A stretch of 15,082 bases of DNA. Source: Auxenochlorella pyrenoidosa (taxonomy: Eukaryota; Chlorophyta; Trebouxiophyceae; Chlorellales; Chlorellaceae). The notes under the pieces were generated by a model. It had not been told where the DNA came from. It was given only the letters and a program-made list of their open reading frames with translations, and searched no databases. Shown in pieces: positions 1 to 7,480 of the stretch. Each line of letters opens with the position of its first letter. Position 1 is the stretch's first letter. The position numbers and the translations under genes are program-made. The stretch is taken from the NCBI GenBank assembly GCA_001430745.1, contig KQ481950.1, forward strand, positions 233,930 to 249,011, read 5' to 3'.

Positions 1-2155
1 GAAGGACCTCAACCTGACCGCCAAGGTAGCAGCAGTGGCTGGGATTTGCCAATCCCGAGATTGCTTTCCAGAGCAAGCCAGACCGTAGGAGCAGACCCTC
101 TTCCTAGCCTGAGTTACTCTCTGCCGCCGGGGCACACACCCTGGGCTTGGTGGCTTCCCTGGTGTGACCAGCTTGTCGCCACCTGGCGGGACTCCGCTCT
201 AGCCCCTGCTCGCATCCGCGCCCTCATGCACTGTAGCCGCTGCTCTGATTCTTCACCCACCACTGGGCGCTGCCATGCCACGCAGGAGGAGGACCGCATC
301 AGCAGCGAGGAGCGGCGAGGCTCACAGGCGCTGTCGTTTGACGTGCCCATGCCCTTTGGCGGCATGATGCCCTCCATCGACGTGAGGCGTGGCTGGGGAG
401 AGGGTGCCGACGGGCTGCCCTGCTGCTGACCACGGCAGCCTCCCTTTGCATCTTATGGTCGTGGAATGAACACGCTGGGGGGCGAGGGTGCCCGACGGGC
501 CGCCCTGCTGCTGGCCGTGGCAGCATCCCCCCTGCTTGCCACGGCAGCCTCTTATTTAATACGGTCTATGAACACGCTTGCGACAGCCTGGCCCGCAGCA
601 GGCACAGCAGCTGAGTTGGAGTGACGCACGCGCTATTCGGACGCGACAGTGGTGGACCCAGCGCACGCTTGGCAGTCTCAAGCTTTGCTGCCCCTGGCCC
701 CCCGCAGTCGTTGCCCGAGACGCCGCGGCCGGGGCAGCCGGGCGGCAGCGCCTCCTCGGCTTCCTCCGCCTCCACCGACCTAGAGGACGACCCCGCTGTG
801 GAGGTGGTGGAGATGGTGATGGAGCCGTACTTCATGCAGGCGAGTCCGTGTGGAGGTTGGGTTGAACTGGAGGGGTGTGGGCTGGCTAGCCCTGCTTCAT
901 GATGGCATGCCTCGGCATGGCCACCGGGTGCAGCCCAGACCTCTGCGGGGGCGCCCGGCGGACAGTGGGCGCACCCGCGCATGCCCGTGGATCCCATGCC
1001 AGGTACAAATGCCAGCGGCCTGCAGCTGGCCGGCGCCGGCGCCACACGCGGCAGCGGTGGACCCTCATCTCTGCTCTCATGCCGCAGCGGCTTGCCACGT
1101 GGCTGCCCGCCTGCAGGTTGACAACACCTTCAACAAGCTGCAGACGCTGTGCGAGTACATCGACGACACAGAGGTGGGTGGGTGGGGGTGGGGGTGGAGG
1201 GGTGGGCTGGGCGGCGGGGGCTCGCACTTCATAACAGGGGGCCCATGGGGCGCCAGCGGGCGCTGGCGCCTGCGTTGTGCATCCTACAGGCCAGGCGTGC
1301 CCCCTGCTTGCCGCGCCGACTGCCCCTGCCCCCGTCGCCATCACCACCCACCCCCACCCACCCCCTCGCCGCCCACACCCACACACATGCCGCCACCCCT
1401 ACACTCCACCTAACCCTCAACCCCGCCCTCTGAACCCTGCCCGCCTGTCCATCCCGCTCGCTGCAGGACTACATCCAGATCAAGCTGGACAGCCAGCGAA
1501 ACTCGCTGATCCGGGTGAGGCCCTAGGGCACACCTCTGGGCCGAGGTTGCCCATCCAGTGCCAGCAGCGGCAGCGGCAGGGCTGGCAAGAGGTGGCATCA
1601 GCGGCCGCGCGCCACCCTGCAGGCTGACTCGCTATACCTGCGCTGCAGTAGCGCCCTGCCACGGTCGCGCGTCGGGGCCTTTGCAGGCCCAGCTGGCTGG
1701 GCACCCCGGCTGGCACAGATGCCTGCTTACCCCCCCCCCCACCCCCCCCACCCCTGCAGCTGGACCTGGTGCTCACCTCCTTCTCCGCCGCCGTGGCGCT
1801 GGTCACCGCCATCACCGGCCTGTTTGCCATGAACATCATGCTGCGGCCTAACGAGGTCCGTGGGGAGGATGCGCATGCTGACTTTGCGGGGCTGCTTGTT
1901 AGACAAGGCAGCGCTTGGATGTGCTCGCGGCCGGCCTCCCAATAAGCCGCGCTTTGTACATGCGGAACAGTCCATCTTCTTCCTGTCCCTCCATCCCTGC
2001 TCGTTCCATGGCTCCCTCCTGCTGCCCCTGCCTGCCCGCAGGAGGGCCAGGCCCCCTTCTCCTGGTTCCTGGCCGTCTCCATCTCCACCGGCGTGGGCGC
2101 CGTGGCCGTGTTTGCCGGCGTCATGGCCTACTGCCGCTGGAAGCGGCTCATCTAG
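1..2155 (+). CDS. MRS2/CorA-type magnesium channel, C-terminal part (partial at 5' end)
   Basis: The 3' portion of a Mg2+ transporter gene of the plant MRS2 branch of the CorA superfamily, whose members form pentameric membrane Mg2+ channels. Exons by frame and splice sites: 1-25, 286-381, 708-839, 1117-1173, 1467-1514, 1760-1855, 2042-2155 (TAG stop). All visible junctions are phase 0. The protein shows KDLNLTAK (family MxxMYLTxK), then a Ser/Ala/acidic linker, EMVMEPYFMQVDNTFNKL and EYIDDTEDYIQIKLD (family LEAYFxQxDxTLNKL and YVDDTED), which form the long stalk helix. TM1 follows (LVLTSFSAAVALVTAITGLF), then AMN, a short acidic loop (RPNEEGQ), TM2 (SWFLAVSISTGVGAVAVFAG) and a basic tail RWKRLI. 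The signature GMN triplet reads AMN here. Intron 3 has a GC donor. The family assignment is secure; the ion and the membrane are inferred. A second MRS2 gene starts at 12888. Confidence 0.9.
396..579 (+). repeat. Two-copy tandem repeat inside an MRS2 intron
   Basis: Within the intron 382-707, a unit at about 396-477 is followed by a diverged copy at about 478-579. Both begin GGGG(A/C)GAGGGTGCC, share GACGGGC(T/C)GCCCTGCTGCTG and GGCAGC, and end in ATGAACACGCT. The second copy carries an extra internal CACGGCAGCCT segment and is about 20 bases longer. It is a local duplication with no coding frame and no evident function. Confidence 0.7.
840..1116 (+). other. GC-AG intron in the first MRS2 gene
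   Basis: The exon encoding EPYFMQ ends with CAG at 839 and is followed by GCGAGT instead of GTGAGT. The acceptor is CTGCAG at 1111-1116. Joining 839 to 1117 gives FMQVDNTFNKL, which matches the conserved MRS2 stalk without a gap, so the GC donor is required by the protein. GC-AG introns are a known minor class. All other introns of this gene are GT-AG. Confidence 0.8.
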
Positions 2156-2699
2156 GGCGCAAGGGCCGGCCCCCTGCTTGCTGCCACACCCGCTTGTCGT
2201 AAGGCAGCCGTGCCTTTCGGGGGCAGGAGACCCTTTTGCCTGGACCTCTGACTCTTGCTAGCTCACCTCTGTCGTGCCCTTGACCAACTTTCTTGCATGC
2301 CAGCCACTGGCACATTGCTCCCCAGCACTGACATCATAAGTCCAAGTGTATGATTCCTTCTGTCAACAAACGCTGCCGCCGCCCTACTCCCTCGTGCCCC
2401 CTCCCTCGAATGCTACGTATGCTGTCCATCGTTCCATTCTACTGTGCCCTCTGGCCATGCGCAGCACGCCCCCCACAACCCCCCTTTCATGGTGTATCCC
2501 AGGCACCGCCCAAGGCCTCCATCTGGCAGAGGACCCGCTTCAAAACAAGCAGTGACTCCTCCGATGTGCCGCAGCGATCTGGTAACGAATCTAGCACTGG
2601 CAGTAGTTTTGCCTGCGCGGGGGCAGGAAATAGTGGCGCTGAGGAGCGAGCGCGGGGGCCACCGGCCATGCGCAGCAAGGTCCCTAAATGTGCAGACAG
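2156..2699 (+). other. 3' UTR and intergenic stretch after the first MRS2 gene
   Basis: No coding exon is supported here. The first part must hold the MRS2 3' UTR. No exact TGTAA motif was found; the nearest candidate is GTGTATGATTCC around 2347, within a block shared with the ends of both F genes. From 2364 to 2699 the sequence is mixed, with short open frames that have no conserved partner near unit IV. Confidence 0.5.
2311..2363 (+). repeat. Shared 3'-end block, copy a (after MRS2)
   Basis: This stretch resembles 7663-7716 and 11915-11962. The shared core is CCCAGCACTG(A/C)CAT, followed after a few bases by (A/T)(A/T)GTC or ATTC and then (C/G)TGTA(T/C). The copy at 7663 continues with TGATTCC(T/C)TCTGT-like sequence, as this one does. 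It lies about 160-200 bases after a stop codon, as the other two copies do. It may hold polyadenylation signals and mark the left edge of the duplicated array. Confidence 0.6.
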
Positions 2700-2870
2700 A
2701 GCCACAGCTTAGTTCCGGCGCCGGCCAGAGCCTCTGGCTGAAGGAGGAGCTCCTACCAAGCAGCATTCTACTGCCGCATTGTGGGCTCCGCCGGGGCGCA
2801 TGCCGCCTGGGCGGCGGCGGCTTGGCAGATTGGATGCGATTTTTCCTCCCTGCACCCTCCGCATTGTCGC
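2700..2870 (+). repeat. Conserved 5' flank of the E family, copy 1
   Basis: Clearly related to about 8335-8490. Both carry CAGAGCCT, then a GAGCT-rich stretch, AAGCAGCA(T/C)TCT, CTGC(C/T)GCATTGTG, CGCCGGGGCGCATGCCGCC and TTGG(C/A)GGATTGGAT(G/A)CGAT-like sequence, then a CT-rich tract. The same block lies upstream of exon A in unit I and in unit IV, so it is probably the 5' flank (promoter or 5' UTR) of the ancestral E gene. No coding frame is conserved through it. Confidence 0.6.
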
Positions 2871-2995
2871 CTCACAATCTCCTCCCTTTCAACATGTGGC
2901 TGCCCCTCCACACCTGCAGCGCCTGCACGACCCTGCAGAATTCCGCCAGCCCCCCTCCAAGGCTTGGGTCGCAATGCCGATGTTGAGCCTCGGAG

Positions 2996-3408
2996 CGGGA
3001 CTGGCGTGTTCTTCAGGCTCGTGCAGGCGCTGCTGAACATGGTGAGGAAGGGCAGCGCTCGAGTGGCCGGGGGTGCTTGGGCAGGGTGCCTGCTCAGCTT
3101 CGCAGTGAGGGGCGTCCCGGCTGCCCGCAGGCCAGAATGGCTTTGGATAAGAGCCTCTCCCCGCACAAGCTTGGCCCTGCAGCCCCGGTCATCGTTCCAC
3201 CGCCGCCCCTGCCGTCGCCGCTGCTGTGCTTGTGCACAAGGACGTTCCCGACTGCCCTTGCTCTTCTCTTGTGGCTACACGTCAGACAGGTCTGAGGCAA
3301 CAGACTCTGCTCTTACCTCCGCCAGGCCTCGCAGGAAGTGGCAGTGGCTGGGGCAGAGTGATGCCTCCGACATGCCTGACCACCTGCCGCCAGTGCGGGC
3401 ACAGTTAG
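2996..3408 (+). pseudogene. E-family unit I: broken copy
   Basis: A remnant of the unrecognised E membrane-protein family. Exon A is visible as FFRLVQALLNM followed by GTGAGG at 3043, but no in-frame ATG precedes it (unit IV reads MIARFVQALL). Exon B is recognisable after GCTTGGCCCTGCAG at about 3169-3182, but is shortened and leads into a different frame. Exon C, exon D and the membrane part of exon E are missing. From about 3278 an antisense fragment of the exon E end is read on the minus strand (FLRGLAEVRAESVASD; unit IV has CLRALAEVGPVFVASD). It is followed by a sense copy of the exon end (ASDMPDHLPPVRAQ) up to 3408. It cannot encode the family protein. Confidence 0.65.
3281..3380. repeat. 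Inverted duplication P1 of the exon E end
   Basis: The left arm, about 3281-3319, is the reverse complement of an exon E end (VASDLSD on the minus strand). The right arm, about 3342-3380, is the sense version (DASDMPD). Arms are about 39 bases and roughly 70% alike by eye, with a spacer of about 22 bases. The antisense copy extends further, to about 3350, as minus-strand coding similarity. It is the weakest and shortest of the three inverted duplications. Confidence 0.5.
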
Positions 3409-4374
3409 GTGCGTCGCCTGCCCGACCTGGCCGCTCAGCCGCTGGCACCTCCCTTGCCGCCTGTCTCATCTTCCTCCCTCTCCCCACCGGAATTGCGCCC
3501 CAAACCTTCAAGAAGGATGGCAATATTTGCCAGGGTCGTGCACGCACTGCTGGTGAGGAGGGGCAGCCTTGCAGCGCTCGAGAGGTGGTGGGTTGCGAGG
3601 CAGGGCGCCCGCTCAGCTTCGCAGCGAGGGTGGATGGAGGGGCCTCACACCGGGCGTCCCTGCTGTCCACAGGGCGGAGCAGGCCAGCACCGAGCATTCC
3701 AGTGCGGTTGTGGGATGAAGAGCCTGCCTGCCCGCATAAGTGTGTCCCTGCAGGCCCCTGCTGTCGTCATCCTCGCTGTCGCCCTTCACGCCGCCCCGAC
3801 CGTCGCCGCTGCTCTACGTGTGCACCAACACCCTTTGTGTGCATGCCGGCTACTGTGAGCGGCAGGCCTGCATGCGGCACGCTGCCGCTCCCTGAACCGC
3901 GCGTCTTGACGCAGCGCCGCCATCCCGCCCCTCCTGCCTCCCTCCTCTGTGCGTCTGTGCCCTCACACTCCCTGCATGTGTGGCCACCCCTGTCGCTGCA
4001 GGTGCCGCTTGGCTCACTGGTGGCGGACCCCCTGGGCGCCATCACTTACATGTGAGTCGTCCCAGCCTGGGGCCAGGCAAACCTGCCTTCAGCTTGGCAT
4101 GACAGACACGAATCCTGCCTGCTTCGAGATCGGGCGCGGGGTCTGGAAAGAGCAGGGCTCCCGCACTCGCCTGCCCGCCCTTCCCTGCTCCTTCGCCCTG
4201 CCCTGCCCTGCACCGCTTCCTTGGCCTCCCCGCCCTGCCCTGCCCTGCCTCGCCCGGCCCTCTCTTGCCTGCTCTTCACCTTGACTGCCCACTCAGCTTC
4301 TTGCCTGCCTGCCCTGCCTACCTGCTGAGGATGCAGGTGGTATTATTGCTGATGGCTGCCAAGTGGTCAAATCT

Positions 4375-4597
4375 GCAGCAGCAAGCTGGAGCTCGTCCTT
4401 ATGGTGGAGGCACAGGAACTTAAAGAACTGGTGGGCAAGAGTGCATGCCCCGCCAGCCACCCCGCCCAGCGCAGCCACCATGACCAGCGCAGCCACTGGT
4501 GGCGCTTGGCGGGGTGGCCAGCTGGGCAAGCACTCTGGCCTACCAGCCTTCCAGTTCCTGTACCTGCACCGCAAGGACGAGCTCCAGCTTGCTTCTG
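4375..4597. repeat. Inverted duplication P2: long imperfect palindrome of exon E
   Basis: The left arm (about 4375-4480) is antisense and the right arm (about 4497-4597) is sense, with a 16-base loop at 4481-4496. Arms are about 100-105 bases and roughly 80% complementary by eye. The outer part, GCAAGCTGGAGCTCGTCCTT (4380-4399), is almost exactly complementary to 4575-4594. The minus-strand reading of the left arm gives KFLCLHHKDELQLA and the plus-strand reading of the right arm gives QFLYLHRKDELQLA. Both correspond to the second membrane helix and following segment of exon E (ALGWVACAV...HLMCLHVTDD in unit IV). A transcript would fold into one long hairpin. Confidence 0.85.
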
Positions 4598-4603
4598 CAT
4601 GGC

Positions 4604-4620
4604 GGGGGGGGGGGGGGGGG
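4604..4620 (+). repeat. G17 homopolymer beside palindrome P2
   Basis: Seventeen consecutive G bases begin seven bases after the outer edge of the P2 right arm. This is the longest single-base run I saw in the window. The length may be unreliable in an assembly, and the run marks a place where replication or sequencing could stall. Confidence 0.9.
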
Positions 4621-5088
4621 ATCTCTGTATGGGAGGATGGCTCCAAGCAGGCAGCCCCTCAGATGTGGCAGTAAGCAGGTAAACCAGGGCCGCCATCAGC
4701 GTGACTGTGGTGTGGATGGCTATCGTGAGCACAAATGTGTGATCCGCCAGCGCGCCCTACGGGCGGCGGCATGAATGCCTGCCGCGCTTGCAGGGCGCGC
4801 TGGAGGGTCAACCTCTTTGTGCTGGGCATTGTCCTGCCCACCCCAGCCACAGCCGGCGGCAGTGAATTACCTGCTGACGGTCATGCTTGCGGGGCTGCCT
4901 GCTGCAGTCCTGCCCTCTCACGCGGGACTGGATGCAAGCCATGGGCTGCGCTGAGCGTGATGGTGGCGCTTGTCTGGGTGGCTGATGGGGGCTGCGCCTT
5001 GACTCCACAGGCCTTTCACTTCATCTGCGTGCATCGTAAGGACCAGCCGCTTCTGCAGCCCTGACCACCCGCATCCTGCTGCGCGTGC

Positions 5089-6033
5089 TCACCAACGCCC
5101 TTTCCTACCAGCCTGCTGCCCTTTGCAGGCTGTTTTCCTCAGCCATGATGCGCGGGTGCCCATGCCAGGTGGGTTGGGCCAACAGGGACGTGGCCTGCTT
5201 GGGAGCAGAGAGCGCCCTGCATCCAGGCAGCGCCGTGCATCCTCCAATCAACAGACGCCCCGCCCAGGCTGGCGCCGTGCAGCGCACGCAGACTTAGGGC
5301 TGCGTGCGAGACTGAGTGCGCTTCTGGGGGCAGTGGAGGCTGTGCAGCTAGCCAAGGTGAGTGAAGCATGGAGGAAGGGTTTGCAGGACGGAGGGTGAGG
5401 GCAGCCAGCAGGCTGTTATCCAGCCTGTGCTCGACCTTGATGTGGCTGCCCAGCCTGCTGTGTCCGTTTCGAATCGGCTTTGTGTGCGCGCCCGCTGCTG
5501 CCAGCGGCAGGCCTGCATGCAGCGCACCGCCGCTCCCAGCCCGGCGCATCTTGGAGCAGTCCCGCCCTTCCTGACCACTCTTGTTTCTGCAGGTGCCATT
5601 CAGCTAGCTGGTAGCAGACTTCCCTGGGCGCAATCACTCATAAATGAGTCGTGCCAGCCACATGCCAGACAAATCTGGGTGGGATTGGCACGGCAGGCGT
5701 TCCTCCCGCCTGCTGCGACATCACATGCTCGATCTGGAAAGAGCCCGGCCTCCCCATGCGCCTGCCTGCCCTGCACTTTGGCTCAACCTCTGCCAGGCCT
5801 TGCAGAAAGTGGGCGCTGTGCTCCAGGAGACTGCGTGTGGCGTTGCCTGCGCGCAGCTGCGAGAGGGCGGCACGCAGCTGCTTGTTGCAGCGTGCGTGGT
5901 GCGCTCGGCGCTGCGTGTGGGCATCGCCACCTGCAGCGACCTCGAGCGCAACGCCCACTTGTTGCCAGGCCAGGCGGAGGTTGGGCCACAGCTTGATGCC
6001 TCCAACCAGCTGCCGCCGGAGCGGGCACAGTGA
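5089..6033 (+). pseudogene. E-family unit III: broken copy, lacks membrane part of exon E
   Basis: Exon B enters without a start, directly fused to the end of unit II (HQRPFLPACCPLQAVFLSHD up to about 5168, GTGGGT donor). Exon C at 5283-5356 is open and the same length as in unit IV (HADLGLRARLSALLGAVEAV). Exon D starts at 5593, but its fifth codon is TAG (VPFS, stop), and its donor GT has become AT (5643-5644). The first, membrane-spanning part of exon E is absent. Only the C-terminal part remains (CAQLREGG, VVRSALRVGIAT, AEVGPQLDASNQLPPERAQ, TGA at 6031-6033), preceded by an antisense fragment of the same part (minus strand LRAGNATRSLLEHSAHFLQG). At least three independent lesions make this a pseudogene. 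An F-family gene follows, as it does after unit IV. Confidence 0.8.
5778..5993. repeat. Inverted duplication P3 of the exon E C-terminal part
   Basis: The left arm, about 5778-5853, is antisense (minus strand AGNATRSLLEHSAHFLQGLA). The right arm, about 5915-5993, is sense (GIATCSDLERNAHLLPGQA). Both match unit IV GNATRAHVKQSAHCLRALA. Arms are about 76-79 bases and roughly 75-80% complementary by eye. The 61-base spacer is itself partly self-complementary, with GCTGC (5877-5881) pairing GCAGC (5887-5891) around TTGTT, so pairing could continue almost to the centre. Confidence 0.75.
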
Positions 6034-6447
6034 GCCATGCGTTGCCTGCCCGTGTCCTCCGCCTGGTTTCTGGCACCCTTCTGTTATCCGTGTGGTGTGA
6101 CCTGGACTCGAGCGACTAGCATCCCACTGCTCGGTTGGTCTCTGGCCCCGATTCAGCGCCACGTTTGTGTGCGTTTCGTTTCCTGCCGTTTCCCTGCCTT
6201 CCTCGGCTTGTCTGCCTCTTGCCGTTGCCGGGCCTTCGTGTGGCTCTTGAGCCTGTCATGTTACATCTATCTCGTCCCAGGTAACATTTGACCGGTTACC
6301 ATGCAAGGCTGGGCCAGGAGAGCCGGAAGAGAGGGACTGAACCGTGGTGTCCAGGCAGGCGCCCGCCCACGCTGCGCCCGACAGGCGGTGAACAATTTGC
6401 GAGTTGGCAAGGGGGTGGCCTGCTCAGCTCTTACCTTGTCACCATCC

Positions 6448-7480
6448 ATGCAACGATCCTCTCATGGAGCCAGGAACCTCGGGAGGCGCGCTGCAGGAGG
6501 CCGGATCTGCGGAGGAGTGGCAGGACGAGAGGGCTCGGGCCATTCGTCTGGGAGGCTCACGAGAGCGATAGACGCGGAGCAGGCCAAGATAGACGCGCTT
6601 CGAGCAGAGGAAGGGGAGGCCTGGCAAGAGTTCCACAGGACGGCGCCTGACGCTGAGCGGTTGGTCCTCAAGCAGAAGATTGCAGCCATCCAGCGTGACA
6701 GCGAGGCGCCGAAGCAGCGCATCCAGGAGCTGCGGCTGCAGGCGCCAGGTACGTGGGCGGCAGCGGCAGCGGGTGGTGCCTGCCTGTTGGAGGCTCCATT
6801 TCTTGTGCTTTGTGGGTTGGCCTGGCTGCCTTACCCTGCACTGCGCTTCTCAGCTAGCAGGAGTGCCCAAAAATGCAGCGAGAGATGCCCAGCGCATGAG
6901 TGCGGCTCCCCCAGCTGCCCGCCCCAGCTGCTCCGCCCTGCACGCAGAAGAGTTCAGGGCAGCTTTGGATCGTTGGGCCGCACTGAAGGCTGATGTGCGG
7001 CGTCGCGGCCCTGAGGATGACCTCGGCAGTTCCTCTTGGATGCAGGATCCGGCCAGCTCTGTGAGTCGGAGCGGGTGCCAGCAGGAGGGAGAGGGTCTGG
7101 GTTGGCAGGCTGGCAGCGGTCGCTTTCATCCTGTGCAGCCAGCATGTTGAGTGATGGCAGTTGGTGGCGGCTAGCTTGTTTTTCGTATGGGGGCAGCCAG
7201 AGACCGAGCCGCCACTTTGCAGCCGCAACAATGCCGACTGGTTGCTGGGGGATCTCCTGCCGTGCAGGGTGCTTGGCTTCCCAGCTGGCTTGCGTGCCTC
7301 CTGCCCACCTGGCTGCCCGCCTCGCGCAGCCCTGCGCCCCCTCAGCAAGCAGAGGTGCCCGATCCTGCAGCTGAGGATTCTCCGGGGTCTGACAGCCGCG
7401 CAAGTAGCGCCAGCGGTTGGCAGCCCTCCATCCAGCAAATGCACTCGCGGCGGCGGCAGTCGCTGCGCGCCGCCTCTTGA
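6448..7480 (+). CDS. F1: uncharacterised coiled-coil protein with a probable replaced N-terminus
   Basis: Not recognised as a known family. Exons: 6448-6748, 6948-7060, and a last exon ending at the TGA of 7478-7480. The last exon can start at 7223, 7268 or 7346 after an AG in phase 0; 7223 gives about 223 residues. A charged Glu/Gln/Lys/Arg-rich helix, probably coiled coil, covers AIDAEQAKIDALRAEEGEAW and VLKQKIAAIQRDSEAPKQRI. It is followed by FRAALDRWAALKADVRRRG, SSSWMQDPASS, a Ser/Pro/Gly-rich part and a basic tail HSRRRQSLRAAS. No membrane segment or catalytic motif is seen. F2 begins at MEPGTS; the same ATG here (6464) hits TAG at 6569 because of a one-base deletion near 6560. An ATG at 6448 in the compensating frame restores the whole downstream protein, so I chose it. 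About 34 N-terminal residues would then differ from F2. Confidence 0.6.

Larger units (their letters stand above)
3517..5088 (+). pseudogene. E-family unit II: chimeric, frameshifted copy
   Basis: Exon A is intact at 3517-3552 (MAIFARVVHALL, GTGAGG donor). Exon B opens at 3754 in phase 0 (APAVVILAVALHAAPTVAAA, a likely membrane helix, then LRVHQHP). At about 3831 the sequence jumps straight into what is C-D intron in units III and IV (TTTGTGTGC...GCGGCAGGCCTGCATGC), so the end of B and all of C are deleted. Exon D is intact at 4002-4051 (VPLGSLVADPLGAITY, same 50-base length as unit IV). Its intron holds the palindrome at 4375-4597. A second exon E start follows an acceptor at 4793 (ARWRVNLFVLGIVL against SRWRITFFVLAIAV). 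It frameshifts near 4860, has stops, recovers similarity at ALSVMVALVWVA, and from about 5088 runs into exon B of unit III. It cannot encode the family protein. Confidence 0.7.

Noticed and set aside
2781..4055. Plus-strand open frame of 424 codons across units I and II
   Set aside because: It runs through exons and introns of two broken E copies in changing frames. Conserved exon boundaries (GTGAGG donors, CTGCAG acceptors) contradict a single long exon.
4180..4275. CCTGC-type repeats as a possible CRISPR or satellite array
   Set aside because: Irregular short CTGCC units without constant spacing or spacers. Similar C-rich tracts occur in the equivalent intron at about 9640-9710, typical of algal introns.
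5638..6162. Minus-strand open frame of 174 codons in unit III
   Set aside because: Part of it does read like E protein (GNATRSLLEHSAHFLQG), but only because an antisense exon fragment is inserted there. The rest is shadow sequence without start context or splice sites.
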